A DNA stretch of 64,000 nucleotides from Diphasiastrum complanatum (taxonomy: Eukaryota; Streptophyta; Lycopodiopsida; Lycopodiales; Lycopodiaceae): assembly GCA_029204225.1 (NCBI GenBank), contig CM055098.1, positions 19,315,303-19,379,302 of the forward strand. Reading direction: 5' to 3'. Position numbers and translations under genes: made by a program. Numbering within the stretch: position 1 is the first letter of the stretch; every line of letters begins with the position of its first letter. This document shows, in pieces, positions 11,580 to 23,768 of this stretch. Under the pieces are notes generated by a model. That model ran no database searches. It saw only the letters and a program-made list of their open reading frames with translations, and had not been told where the DNA came from.

Positions 11580-13300
11580 AGCTTCAAGATCTTCATAACT
11601 TGTTTCATTATTGCTGCTCTCTGCTATGTTTCCATGTCAAAAACTTTTCACATAATGATCTCTTTCATGCAGGAAAAGTAGAAACCATTTTATGATTCGT
11701 TGGATGTTGAGCTCTCTTTTCTTAGAAGTGTAAAAACCAAAATTAAGAACCTTTGCAAAATGCTTTCAATTCTTTTTTACAGCTATAGTTTTGGTCCATA
11801 GCTTAGGGAATTCCCTAGCCAAGCAGATCTGCCCCTAAGCTATGCACCAACAATCCAATAGCATGTAGCTACAACCACAAATCAAGCTCTTTTCCTTGAG
11901 AAGCCTATGGGTATACTTATACCCTCCAAGGCTCTACCCAATCTAGGAGTGATCCAGGGACATCTCATCAGAACATATCACCAACTTAACTAGGCCACAC
12001 TTGCCACACAGCTCTTAGTTCCATATAAATCCACCACATGCGTTTTAGGCCTCATCTATTAATTATGATTTAATGCCATGAGGGTCTTACCCCTCACAAT
12101 CATAATTAATTCACGGGTGGAGTTGGGCCACACATTGTGGTAGAGTCACAGCTACAAGCTGATGTTGATGGCTAGTGCCTTGGTGCTGGTCTTGTTGGAA
12201 ATGATGAACTCAACCAACCTTTTCGGCACACCCTCGAAATAGCCAATAGTTCGGATAGCTTCCAAACTATCGAATGTCTACAAGCGCTGAAACCAACTAT
12301 GGACAAACGAACTGTTGAGTGATTCGAATTATGGAATTCGAAGCTTAGCAGTCATGAGACACAAAACTGTCACGCTCAGTCGTAGGCAACGTTACAAGAG
12401 GAGATACATAGTTAGTTGATAGTTTAGCGTAAACTTGTCTTGTAATGACTAGCTAAGTTATCTTTTAATTCCCATTAGTGGAATATAAATTTAGAACGAA
12501 AATCAAAAGAACAAAGAGACAAAAAAGAGACAAACATAGATGAAAAGAGAAAATTATGTAAGAGGAGCATCAAGGCCGCTATTTGGCACCGCACTATCGA
12601 CTCACTCTAAGAGAAGAAAATACAAAAGATATTATGGTCTTCCAATAGTGCTTTTACGATGCATGTATTTGATTGATTGTTGCACTGTCTATGATTAGTA
12701 TTAGCCTATCTAGTTCCTGCAATTTTGCACATCACACAGCGCCACACTTCCGCAACGCATATCCCAGTAGGTCTTGAGTGCCTTGATGCAAATTCGAAGG
12801 ACTTTTAACATTTTTATCCTACTATATTTGTCGAGCTTGAGCAATGTTCAGTTGCTATTCCTAGTTCTAGTGTTTCAATTGCTTCAAGTATTTTTGTTGC
12901 TTCAATTGTTGCTGTCATTCTCAATGTTCTTACAGTTAGATGGTTGTTGAGATGCAAAGTGTATTCAAGCCTTTTTCAGATGTCATTCCACAGGGTCAAC
13001 ATTTGCTAGATGGTTTTTCGATTTAGGATGATGGTTTTTCAGTTTTGGATGGTCAAGTTGTATCTTCTCTAGCTCCAGTTTCTATAATAGGCCTGATTTT
13101 ATCAATTGGTGCTTCTACTATTATGCTTAGGTTTGTTGCTACTGCACTTATGGATCATGTTCCTTTAGATTATGCTTTATACTTATGGGTATTACGGATA
13201 CCTTGGTTTGATGCCACCTTGTATTTATGGGCATTATGACTTCCTTGGATGTTGACATTTTATGTTCATGGGCCTTATGGATACCTTGGGCTCTTGATGA
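11580..13300. other. No gene recognised
   Basis: AT-rich, with many stops on both strands. Short plus-strand frames after 12900 are low-complexity (repeated CTTGG/TTATGG words) and do not match a family I know. Confidence 0.35.
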
Positions 13301-13305
13301 TATTT

Positions 13306-13369
13306 CCTACTATACTTGGTTGTTGCATATAGGTTGGCCTACTATACTTGGTTGTTGCATATAGGTTGG
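13306..13369 (+). repeat. Exact 32-bp tandem duplication
   Basis: Two adjacent copies of the 32-bp unit CCTACTATACTTGGTTG...TAGGTTGG (13306-13337 and 13338-13369) appear identical. This suggests a recent slippage or repair duplication. Confidence 0.85.
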
Positions 13370-14279
13370 CCTCCAGAGATATTGCAGAGTTGTATTGTTG
13401 ATGATCCACTTTCTACCTTGCATGCTTTGTGTATAGCTTGGATTTCCTTGGATCTTCATGCTTGGTGTTGGTCTTCTAATGTTGATATCGCATTTTATGG
13501 CAAATAGAAACATGATACTATTCTAAATATTGCAAGGTCTATGCTCATGCATAATGTGATCTAGTTCAATGTGTTGGAATTGTATTATGGTTTTTTGGTA
13601 GAAGCTTGCCACTTTCACAAATTCTTCCAACTAAAGAAATTGAAGTTTCAAAGCCTTTGTCAGGTCCTTTTAGAAGTTAACACATTTCTAAAATCCCAAA
13701 AACAAGGGGTGATGGAATCACCCCTCTGCCGACAAATGGATGATCCATCCTCATTTTTGGGATTTCATTGGTGTAGATGTATTGGTGATGTTGTTCCTAC
13801 CTATTGTTCTTTATCTATTCCTTGGGTTGATGATCATGGCCATGCTTGGTCTCTCTAGATATGTTGGATTATCCTTGTTGCACATGCTTCTTTGTGGCAA
13901 TATTCTTGAGCTATTCGACTAGCTTTGGATATCTCATTTGTTGGGTCCTGCGATGACCATTTCTTGTGGCATTCTTGGGATATTAGAGTGCCTTGAACGA
14001 GTTACAAGATCATTCTAGATCTCTTTATTTTTTGCATCTACCTTACATACATCATCTTGCAATCATAGCTCCCAAAATGGAATGAAACGGAACCGTTCTA
14101 TTCCTTAGGTTTTTTTTTTTTCTTTTTTGGAATCGCCCCCACTCCCCCTGCTCCCTCCTTAAATCTCCTATTATAGCTTACTTCATAGGGGTGATACAAT
14201 GATTAAAAAATGGTTTTTAGAAATAATAAAAAAAATGGTTCCCAAAAAATGCTTTTGTGCAAAAAAAACAAAAAAAATG

Positions 14280-14775
14280 GTTCCTATTCCGATTCTTGAT
14301 GCTCAATGCTAAGTTCCTCGGTTTCTGTTCCTATTCTAAGTTCCTTAGTTCTTGTGTTAAAAAATAGTTTTTGTGCCTGTTGCTGAATTTCTAAGTTTCT
14401 AAGTTTCTAAGTTAAATAGGGTTTTTGTTCCTATGAATAAGTTCCATTTATGTTCTTGTTCCTATTCCTAAGTTACTAAGTTTCTATTTTTGTTCTTGAA
14501 CCTAAGTTTCTATGTTAATGTGCTTGTTCCTAAGTTCATCTTCCTTTTCTTGTTCTTAAGTTCCTAAGTTCCTAACTTTTTGTTCCTAGGTTTCTATTCC
14601 CGTTCCTGTTCCTATTCCTATTCTCATGAACATAATTTGTTCATTAATTTCAACTAGTTGAGTAGCTTATGAACTTTCCTTAGGAACAAAACTTCCATTC
14701 CTAAAAACGTTCCTTAGAAATAGAATTTTCATTCCTAAGGAACAGTTCAATACATGTTCCTAAGGATTTTCTTTT
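14280..14775 (+). repeat. Degenerate TTCCTAAGTT-type short repeat array
   Basis: About 500 bp consists mostly of variants of GTTCCTAAGTTTCTAAGTT and GTTCCTATTCC. It ends in the phrase TTGGAACGGGCTTTG, which resembles the right end of the MITE at 5164-5338 (CGGAACGGGCTTCTAAG). It may be an expanded subterminal repeat of a related DNA element, but I could not find matching target duplications. Confidence 0.5.
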
Positions 14776-14789
14776 GGAACGGGCTTTGA

Positions 14790-17700
14790 TACTCACACTA
14801 GTATCATGTTGTCCACTACATTAGAGATATATTTACAGCATGATTTACAGTTGACGTAATATTCTTTGCGGATAGTTGTGTGTTGCTTTTAGAATACTTG
14901 TTGTGACAAGTTATGTCCTCTCCTTCAATATCCCCAGTGGTGCATGCATTTTCTCCTCATGAATTAAAGTTTTGTTTGAATACTTCTATTTTCACATTTA
15001 TTCATGATTGGCTATTATCAAAGCTTAGGGTTTAGTGATTTTTTTGTAGGCCCCACGTTGAGGGCAATGTTTTTAAATTGGAGAGAGCTATATACTAGAA
15101 GTAGCCCCTAACTAGTATACCTTTAGGTACTAGGCCAATTACCATAAAGGGCATGTCCTTATGGGACCTAGGTGCCCTAAGTTGCCGCAATTTCTAGAAG
15201 GTTCCACTAAGGGCCTCTAGATAGTATATGTGGGGCTATCATTTAGACATTGATAATTCAACTTATTGGTATTGCTTGGGCTCTTAGTGGATGAACCGTT
15301 TGCTAATGTTTATAGAGCTTTAGCCATTGATTATATCAGATGCTCGTCCATTCTTCATGGGAGATTGCTTGATTGTATCTATTATACTACATGTTATGTC
15401 AATCTCAGTGTAGAACTTAAATTCAGAATGAGGAATATGGAAGGTTGTGGTGGTGTTGTCCTTTTTGGCATTGGTTCCCCACACACTATTATTTATTCGT
15501 ACGTGGTTGAGAAAAATTAGCAGCCATGCCCTCTAAGTAACGTTTACAGTAGAGATGTCAGATGATAAAGGCACAAAATTTGGGATAGAAGAGTCTCTCA
15601 ATTGTCATTGAATATTCAAACGTACATTGAGAAGTTAAACTTTGAAATCACTAAGTTGGATAGGTTTGATATCGTATTAGAAAATTGCTAGCATGTGACC
15701 AATCAACCTTCCATGGATTTTCTGACTCATGTATATACCTTCAAGCATGAGGACATCAAAATTCAAAGTACAATGTACACTTCCATTACATGCCTCATGG
15801 ATTTAATCAAGATGAGGAGAAACAAAAGTTTGAGATGATTGGCAAGATTTCAAAGGATATGCATGTATCAATTGTTTCAATAAGGATCTCTTTTACAACT
15901 AAATGTAACGTGGTTTTAATCAATTGTTTCTTGGAGGAATTATGATACAAACTCCTCAAAATTGACGAAATTTACCTACTTGCCTTTATTTTTCTGCCTT
16001 AGCAATGATTGCAAGAATTGCACAACTTCATTCTCGAGTAAAAAGATTCTTCTACTTGATGTGGCTCATTTTTTCTTCCATACATAATGCTATATGCATC
16101 AAATGTGAAATCTAGTCCTCAAAGGCCAGTGTCTATCTTAAAGAGTCGTTGTTATAACTACAACCATTGATCTTCATGTTTACTACAAGAATGAGTCTCT
16201 CTTTTTGGAATTTTGTCATCAAGCATCATTATGATTAATCAAACTTGATTTAGAATATCTCTATTCTATTTCTTAATCATTTATCAAACTAGTTATATTT
16301 GTCCGTGGCTAGATGTCTCTAGGAATTCAAGCAACATTCTAACCATGTATACTTGTTATGAAATATCTCCCTTATTCCTTTCAATCATCAATCAAAGTTG
16401 TTATGTTTAGATCTCCATGAGGATTCCAAAACCTTCAAGAAGCTTAGGATGATCTTACATACTTTTATCCATGGAGGTCATGTCTCTTACAATAATCATA
16501 ATGCTTCGGTTGAGGACATAGATTGCAAAAAATAGCTTGTTACTAATAAGTATTAGTTTTTTTTCCCTTCTATGTCCATTTATGTGGTTGAGTGGAGTTA
16601 ACTCATTATCTTGAGAATAAGAAAGGTCGTCTCATCTTGAGAAGAAAAAAGGTGTTAGAATCTTAAGTATTGTGAACACTTTTGTAGAGTTACTTTTTTC
16701 TATTGATTTTGCAGATGCTAAATGCATTTACCATTTGGAGTCATGTTGTAGCCAACTGTATCTTTTACAAGAAAATATTGGATAATCACCTTTTGCAATA
16801 CAAGAAAAAGCAATTCAACATTTTGTAAGTACATACTTTTCAAAAAGTAGAAATCATAGTAAAAAAATCTCGAATTGAGAAAATCATGAATTTATGCATT
16901 GTTTAGTAGACCATATGGTGGAAGCCATTGACAAAAATCAAAGTGACTCTTATATAACATTAGGTTTGTATCTAAATCAAATACAAATTAGGAGAGCTTT
17001 AGCTTGATGATGACGTTTAAGCTTTCCCGACATTGAATTGGAATAATATTCAGCATTCACTTTCATTATGCATAGAGAATTTACCAAAACTTTTGGTTTT
17101 TGTTGACTCAACGACCACCATTCTCTTTATAACATCCATATGAAGTTTTGTTACAATGTTCTATGTATAAAGTTTTCTCAACCATAAACATTATTGTGAT
17201 GGAGTTTACATTACAAATAGATGAAAATCTTAGAACATGTGCATGAGGAGAAATGTAGTAAGCATTCCAAAAGTCATGACTGTTAGACTCTGGTTAATGT
17301 AATTTATGACCAAAAGTCACAAGACACTAAACGAAAGAGTGTAGAGTAGATAACCATTGTTAAAGCCTTTGCGGCCAAATCACCAAACAATATCAATGTC
17401 TCAAATCTGATTATCATATGCATAAATTATATACATCAACTAGTTCAAATAGGGTGTGGATTAAGGAAAATAGGATATAAGAACACTTCCTTACTGATCC
17501 TTTGCCTTTACACAAGTCTTCAAACATACACAATTACATCCTCATTGCTTTGACCCTTGAGTTCCATCTTGATGCCTTTTCCTTGCTTCAAACTGCCAAA
17601 TTTCACTTATTTTTTATGAAGCAAACAAAGACCAACCATATGCTCTTCCAAATGTATATCATAACCTCTGATCAAAACACATTTTAATATTTAGAAGAGT

Positions 17701-18180
17701 CCAACAGACTATTCTGTCTTGCGTAAGCCTTAATAGAAAAGCTACTAAGAATACTAAATTGTCATAACTAAAAATAGTAAGTAATAAAATGCAAGGACTT
17801 AATGAGGAGTCCTTTTAAGTATCCAGGAAGTGATTGTAGACAACCACATTCCAAAAGGTGATGATTTTCCACTTTCACTTAACCATTCTTGGAAAGCAAA
17901 CAAGTACGTATCTTAATTTGTGCAAAGTTCAGAAATGGCACTTTTGCCTTTTTTGGTTTTTTCAAATGCAATCAACAAACTTTTTTTATTTGGGCCATTT
18001 ATTGTGTTGAATTTTCCAGAAAGATAACCACCTGTACAACCAATGATCATTGCTCAATCTTTGAGGAATCATGTGGCTTTGGACAACGAATTGGAGAGTC
18101 TATTATCTTGTAGACTTTCTACCCTTTCATTATATTTGATTGTTTTAAGCAAGGCCACCACTAACAAAGGAAGAACATTA
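14790..18180. other. Long stretch with no recognised gene
   Basis: Strongly AT-rich with frequent stops. I see no conserved transposon motif, LTR pair or exon with good splice sites. Probably old, eroded intronic transposon sequence. Confidence 0.35.
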
Positions 18181-18183
18181 GTT

Positions 18184-18459
18184 TCAGCCAACAAAATGGC
18201 ACACGGTGTGATTTGTTTGATGCCCATGTAGAGGTTCAAAATCATTTTTGAATTCTCTTGATTTCAGCCGAATTGCAACAAGATAAATTGCACTGCGAAC
18301 TTCACATCCATGAAGTATAACATCTGAAGGTGGAACGCCTGAACTAGACACTTTAGCATCCACAGTGGATAGTGGTTCGTATGGGATAGAAACTTGCTCT
18401 TCAGCAGAGTCTATCTTGACTCTTCTCAATCGCAGAAGTAACAGAATAAAAAAAAACAA
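18184..18459 (-). CDS. Unrecognised open frame, coding-like
   Basis: The minus-strand frame reads SAEEQVSIPYEPLSTVDAKV, then SGVPPSDVILHGCEVRSAI, without low complexity. No family recognised. It may be a gene fragment carried by a transposon or an exon of an intron-nested gene. No confident splice sites were assigned. Confidence 0.25.
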   Translation of the reverse strand: MFFFILLLLRLRRVKIDSAEEQVSIPYEPLSTVDAKVSSSGVPPSDVILHGCEVRSAIYLVAIRLKSREFKNDFEPLHGHQTNHTVCHFVG

Positions 18460-19911
18460 ACAGGCAAAAAGAAAAAGGATAAAGAAGATTTAACAGCTTT
18501 TTGAAATTTGTTTATGTATATTGTTAATAGTCCTCTCTTTACTTCTCACCACCCTCTCTTTTTTCTTTGATAGCCAAAGAAAGCAATCAAAATCAGTTGA
18601 AGAGAAAATACAAGAAATGTACAAAAAGATTCGACAAGTTGTGGCACTTTCTTGGAACTAATGGCGATCGAAAATCTTCAAAATCAAGTGTCCCTTCCGG
18701 CTGCCCCCAAATCGCTGCTAGTAATTGACAAATTTGAGATTCATGCAAAACTTTGGTTTGATTTCCGATCAAAAGATCACTGCTAAAACAAAGAATTTGA
18801 CATCCAAACAGCTAGAAAGATGTGCTGTTGACTCCACTAACATGTGCCTTGATTGGAAATCTTGGTGGGCTGTCAGATGTGCTACGAATCAGGTTTACAA
18901 CTCCCTTTAGGGCTCCTCCATGGAATAGATCATCCGCTGACTAAATACCCGAAAAGAGCTGGGTTGATGGTTGATCATTAAAAGAGTAAGTTTTTAGCCT
19001 TTTGGAAAAATTATTTTCAGCCCTCCTCTTTCCCCTGACTACTGTTGGTCCAATCTTTAACAAAAGATCATTCCCAAGTGCGATTTCCTGCCTCAGAAAA
19101 GTTGTTGCATGCTCCGTACATTTGGTGCGATCCACAGCAAAAAAAGATGCCATTTTTCTAAACCCGAAAAGGTGCAAATTCCTGCCTACAACTAGTGCAA
19201 CCCACAGCAGGGTTCCCCTTTCCAGAAATCTGATTTTCTGCGAACCAAAACCTTGAAAGAGATACCATAATTCAGCCCTACAAAGGGTGTGATCTGCCCC
19301 TATTTTTCCCTTTGCATGTGCCAACCACTCTCTTGCATTATAATGGACAAGTGGCGAGTTCTCCTACTCCCACCACTTTCTCTTTTTAAACCTTGAGTGT
19401 GATACCAAAGGCAAGGAGCTAGCTCTTGGGGCTCCTCAAGAAACTAACTAGTTGTTGAAGGAACGAATCTCATCCCATCCATAGAGAGTCTCTTACTCTA
19501 GTGACCTGCTATCTCCTTGGGCATGTGGCATCCAAGCATGGGTAGCTAATCCATGTATGTTGGCCAAAAACATGCCTTAACTTACAATAGGCATAACGGC
19601 TTAGACAAATTGCCACCCCCATGCTCCATCGTGTCTGCTGGGCCCATGGTCCACTTCAGTTTCTAGCCAGCTAACCCTAGTCACTGCCCCCTACCCCCAC
19701 GAGTTGACTTATCTACATACCTCGCAAAATGACCGGTGGCATGTGTGTGCTCATTATCATTAGATCACCTACCATGACGTACCCAATGACCTCTAATATC
19801 ATCGAGTGCTCACACTGGGGTATGAGTTGTGCCCTCAGCTAGGAGTCACTTGACCCACTTGGTCACTAGTCCTTCCGAGTATGTTAGATCCACGAGTGGG
19901 ACCTAACATTA
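18460..19911. other. No gene recognised
   Basis: It contains short open stretches on both strands (for example KRKYKKCTKRFDKLWHFLG on plus near 18600, and a 127-codon minus frame at 18941-19324), none with a recognised family. Left unannotated. Confidence 0.3.
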
Positions 19912-20121
19912 TCCCACTTCGTTTTTTTTTTTATATATAGAGTTACACAACTAGTAGCTATACACAACATATATAGCATGGCAACGCCATGTGGGCAACA
20001 CTAAGTGAGGAGCAAGCTCCTAAGATGTCACTACACAGCGCTTGGGATTCAAGCCTGCGCCTTGCCAATTGTAGTCAACAACTTTACCCATACACCGCGC
20101 TACGATGGACTTTCCCACTTC
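19912..20121 (-). mobile_element. tRNA-derived SINE with 9-bp target duplications
   Basis: The body is 19921-20112, flanked by identical TCCCACTTC at 19912-19920 and 20113-20121. On the minus strand it begins with a tRNA-like head: an A-box-like TAGCGCGGTGTATGGG, then about 30 bases, then a B-box-like GGCTTGAATCC. It ends in a poly(A) tract after ATATATA. This is the layout of a Pol III-transcribed plant SINE mobilised by LINE machinery. It is not a functional tRNA gene because the cloverleaf does not close. Confidence 0.7.
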
Positions 20122-20195
20122 CTTCAAGAATAGACAATGGCAAACAATGGAGCGACCTGATATGCACTAACACAAGTTCACCTTGGATTCTCCAA

Positions 20196-20415
20196 ACCAT
20201 TGGAGATAGTTTCTTCCTATACAACATTGGGTGTTCTATCTATAAGACCTATCTTTAGCATGAGACAGGTAGCTACTAGCCCACTTGGAAAGGCTCAATT
20301 TTCCCTTGTCAACTTGGAGCATTTTTGTTTCAAGGGCCATGTACCAAAGGCTTGGAGTAAGTGTCATGTTTTTGAAACTCTGGTCATCCCCACAACTCTT
20401 ATGCAATAGAGACAT
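20196..20415 (+). pseudogene. LINE reverse transcriptase C-terminal fragment
   Basis: The plus-strand frame gives TTLGVLSIRPIFSMRQVA, then LVNLEHFCFK and CHVFETLVIPTTLM. This follows the post-YADD region of plant non-LTR RTs (YLG..., LE..C, LF..LV.P..LYG). It is a separate, more diverged family from the two minus-strand LINE copies. Confidence 0.5.
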
Positions 20416-20539
20416 AGTGTACAAGGCTTGCATGACTTCACATTTCTATGTTGTCACATATGATATGGATGCCTAGTTAAAATAGCAAACATTGACCATT
20501 TCTTTTATGGTCCTAATTTTTCTCTCTAGGCTCTCTAGA

Positions 20540-20710
20540 CTAATGGGCTACTCTACTAAGCCCTATCACGTACATAACTTGTAATTAATGCTCTTGTCAA
20601 GTAAGTCAAGTACAGTATGTGGTTGATCTGCATCTATGAGTGCTTTTCCATGTGAATTTGTGCGTAACAGTTTTTCGATTCACAAATTGTTAACTTGGTA
20701 TCAAACCCGT
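20540..20710 (+). mobile_element. LTR end plus primer-binding site fragment
   Basis: The sequence TTGTCAAGTAAGTCAAGTAC ... CACAAATTGTTAACTTGGTATCAAAC ends in a primer-binding site resembling TGGTATCAGAGC (initiator tRNA-Met) at 20696. The same approximately 100-bp segment recurs at 33885-33990. No coding part of this element is recognised downstream. Confidence 0.5.
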
Positions 20711-21222
20711 GAGTGGCTACAATCAAGTTTGGTTGCTGACAAAATCGTCGTCAGAACGACAGGTTTGGCACTTGAGGCTATGCACAGATTCTTGAAAGGA
20801 GTTTTTCAAAGTGATGAATTCAAGCGAATTCTATGTGACACTGTAGAATCAGGCTTGGTTGTGGAAAGCCAGGAATTTCCGAAGGAAATCGGAAAGGTGT
20901 GCAGTCGATAGAGCACCGTTTGACATGTCGTCAATTCTATCGAATTGGCAGGGCGACGACCTCAGGGAGGAATTCATCTGCAAGAAGAATCACTGATGAA
21001 GGTGGAAAAAAGCTCAAGAAATCTGAGTTTCTAGTAGCTAGAGTTTGAAGGCACAAAAACCTTGTTTGTGGGCTATAGAGCACAGATTAGTATTGGGTGC
21101 CTCAAGGTTACTTGGAAGTACTGTGGTGGTCGTGGGTTGTCGTACAGGTAATACGGAGTTGGACTAGATTCAGTTGGTGGCCAAAAACCCTTGCCAAAAA
21201 GGGCGATAGCTAGAACCTTGGG

Positions 21223-21224
<2 letters not shown>
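20711..21224. other. Probable retroelement leader, no gene recognised
   Basis: It follows the primer-binding site and has no recognised protein motif. It ends at the GA microsatellite that marks the tail of a minus-strand LINE. Confidence 0.3.
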
Positions 21225-21283
<59 letters not shown>

Positions 21284-21304
21284 AGAGAAAAAGAAAGAAA
21301 GAAA
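21225..21304. repeat. (GA)n to (GAAA)n microsatellite
   Basis: About 55 bases of GA dinucleotides run into GAAA units. It sits exactly at the 3' end of the minus-strand LINE copy, so on the element's own strand it is a pyrimidine tail (CTTT)n(CT)n. Confidence 0.9.
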
Positions 21305-22400
21305 GCTTTATTAACGTCTTTTGGGTACCCATGGGTGCATAATACCAAAAAGAAAATACGTACAAGCAATAGTGGGAGCATCATCCATAGGAGGACGTGG
21401 CCTTAAAATGCAATAAAAAAAAGTAGAACAACGCAAGTGAAATAAGCCCACAACCCGGGCCAGGAGGTGGAGAATAAGTACATATCAGCGAAAGTAAATG
21501 TGAAGTGTCCACTGAGTGGAGCGTACAGTTGGCCTTGATGGAGGCAAGTGGCGACTACATCTGGGCTTTTTCCGCGGTGGCACAGGGATAGGAATCTCAT
21601 CATCGGAGGCGAACCAACATAGTGGCCTGAATGAAGGCCCAGTCCCGGAGAGAAAGTCCTGGCAACCAGATCTCGAAGGCATACATCACTGTTGGAACCA
21701 CCCGTGTGTGAAACAACTGGCATCTAGTAGCGGGATAAAAAATATGATTCATTGTACAACCACGCTCGAACTGGACCAATGCTGAAAGACCGGAGGAAAT
21801 GTGCGCAAATGCAGCTTGGCGGAAACCAAGAAGGGGCGCAGTAAACAGGACTCCCAAGTAAGTATAAGAGGCAACAATGTCAACTTCCTGGCCATCATAG
21901 AAGAATTGATAATTGTGAAGGCTTTGTCGACTGGTGTTGAAAATCATGATCTTCGTCTTTTTTAAGTTAACAGAGAGACCCCAAGCAACACAAAAGCGAT
22001 GTAAGACCTGTAAGTGACACTACAACCCTTCTGGTGAGGGAGAAAGCAGAACAATGTCATCAGCATAAAGTAAAATGGGGATGAGCAAACGAGCCAGCGG
22101 GCAACCATCTCCACCTTCTTCACGAATGAGACGCTCAAGATCATCAATATAAAGTGCAAACAACGGAGGGGATAGTGGACAGCCTTGCTTGACACCAACA
22201 GAGCTACGGATGGGAGAAGAGAAATCAATACCCAGCCGAATACGTGCTAGAACTCTCTCATACACATTCAGTTGTGAAAGAAAAGCGGCAAATTGCTTAG
22301 AAATGTACTCATTCAGCTAGGAGATGTTCTCGGGAGTGGTGTGCCGCGTGTAGGTGTGGCAAGTGTCTCCCATAGCAGCTGAGGACAAACCAGCGACCTG
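21290..22400 (-). mobile_element. LINE copy 1: keeps RT core, lacks C-terminal domain
   Basis: Minus-strand frames give RSSVGVKQGCPLSPPLFALY and LLYADDIVLLS, the non-LTR RT catalytic box. Then come YTYLGVLFTAP, FERGCTMNHIFYPATRCQL and VVPTVMYAFEIWLPG. After WAFIQATM the text jumps straight to the 3' untranslated part shared with copy 2 (42240-44400), so the zinc-binding C-terminus is deleted. The copy is 5' truncated and split over frames, so it is dead. It abuts a Gypsy protease at about 22490. Confidence 0.75.
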
Positions 22401-22488
22401 TGGCGGTGGAGCACTAACAAAATCGGTAGTTATGGTGGATGTAATTTCCAAAGTACAAAGACGTTTGCGAGAGCCTGTAGACACGTTT

Positions 22489-23560
22489 TTAGAATAAAAC
22501 CATTCTTACAAGCTGATTCCAAGCCTGCCGATCTTCCTCCGACGCCATTTTCACCACATACAAGTGATTACTCGGCGTGGTAGCCGCCTTGAGCTTCTGC
22601 ACCAGTTTAGCATTTATAAAGTTATGTGTGGAACCATCATCAAAAAGAACAGTTACAGCTTGGCGTCCTACGATTCCATTCATACGAATGAGATTGTGGG
22701 GGCCAAAACAGTTGTATCAAAGCAACAATTCTCGCAACTAGTGTCATCCTTAAACGATAAATCAACAAAAGAAATACTAGAATTACCAGGCATTTGAAAA
22801 GATTTAGGTTGCCCGCAAATTTCTTTTGTTTTTTCTTCGGGCAATCTTTCGAAAGATGCCCCTTCTTCGTACAGGAGAAGCACAAGCCACCGGTTCTCGC
22901 CTTGTCAAAGTCTGTGCGATCCAACTTGACGTGCTTTTTCCCACTTTGGGAATCGGTGTCCGTCTTGTCTTTGCCCCGCTTCTTGAAAAGTTTCTTTTCT
23001 TTTTGTTCAGCCTTGGGCAAATTTTGCTCCTTGCGAGAGGCAAAATGGGCGTCATCGAAGATTTTTGAAAGCGTACCCATCTGCACGGTGCCGAAACACC
23101 GCCAATGCTCAAAATCATCCAACACCAGAAGAAAAGCCGTTTTAAAGGCTTCTTGAAAGGCATCCCATGTAGAAGGGGCACCTGCCCTCTCCTTTAGATC
23201 TTGCCACCATGTGAACACCTTACCGCGTAAAAACATGAGAGCAGAAGCGATCTTTGTACTATCAAGCGCATCGTGCATGGAAAAATGACTATTCCATCGA
23301 TCAAGCCATGACAATACCACATCAGGAAGCTGGTCCTTCTTTTTGCCCGAAAAGAATTCCGGATTAAACATTGGATAAACACCAGCGAACCGCGAGTGCG
23401 TCGAGGAACGCCACTCTTGCTCGGCCGCGACATGCTTGGCTTACATGTCCAAGATTTGGTTTTGCAACAAGTTCAAAGCCTGAACAAGCTGATTAGTATC
23501 TACATCGGGAGAAGGAGGTGGTGAAGACGGTCCTTCACCCGAGGGCATAGCAGGATCCAT
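22489..23560 (-). pseudogene. Ty3/Gypsy gag-protease, interrupted
   Basis: On the minus strand, Gag begins MDPAMPSGEG at 23560 and runs into a stop after NLLQNQILDM, then resumes AKHVAAEQEW. The capsid-like part (NPEFFSGKKKDQLPDVVLSW ... FTWWQDLKERAG) precedes a zinc knuckle CFSCTKKGHLSKDC and, in another frame, the protease motif LFDDGSTHNFIN. RT and integrase are absent because a LINE lies at the 3' side. The chromovirus at 23769 sits in its 5' leader. Its own primer-binding site and LTR are probably those at 31810-31825. Confidence 0.75.
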
Positions 23561-23768
23561 GGCGCTCTAAGGAAGGAGACAAAGGAAAAACGGCAAGGGC
23601 GTCGCAACAAAATGGCTTAGAGGGCTTGAGAGAACTATTCAAGGAGACTAGGCCACAATTAAGCTCCTTAATGATGGAAATGGAGCCTTTACCCCCTATC
23701 CACTCCTTTTCCTTCCTAAAAAGCCTTGCTGGGTGGCGGGCCTTATGGACGCCACCTAGCAAGCACAT

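Noticed and set aside
13045-13922. Series of hydrophobic plus-strand frames
   Set aside because: Low-complexity TTGG/TTATGG sequence with a 32-bp duplication; no domain or splice evidence.
18941-19324. 127-codon minus-strand frame
   Set aside because: Contains internally repeated non-coding-like words (GTGC.A.CCACAGCA) and no known motif; probably chance.
20030-20105. tRNA-like sequence with A and B boxes on the minus strand
   Set aside because: It does not fold into a proper cloverleaf and sits at the head of a 192-bp unit with a poly(A) tail and target duplications, so it is a SINE, not a tRNA gene.
21191-21406. Open frame made of Arg-Glu repeats
   Set aside because: It is only translation of the GA microsatellite.
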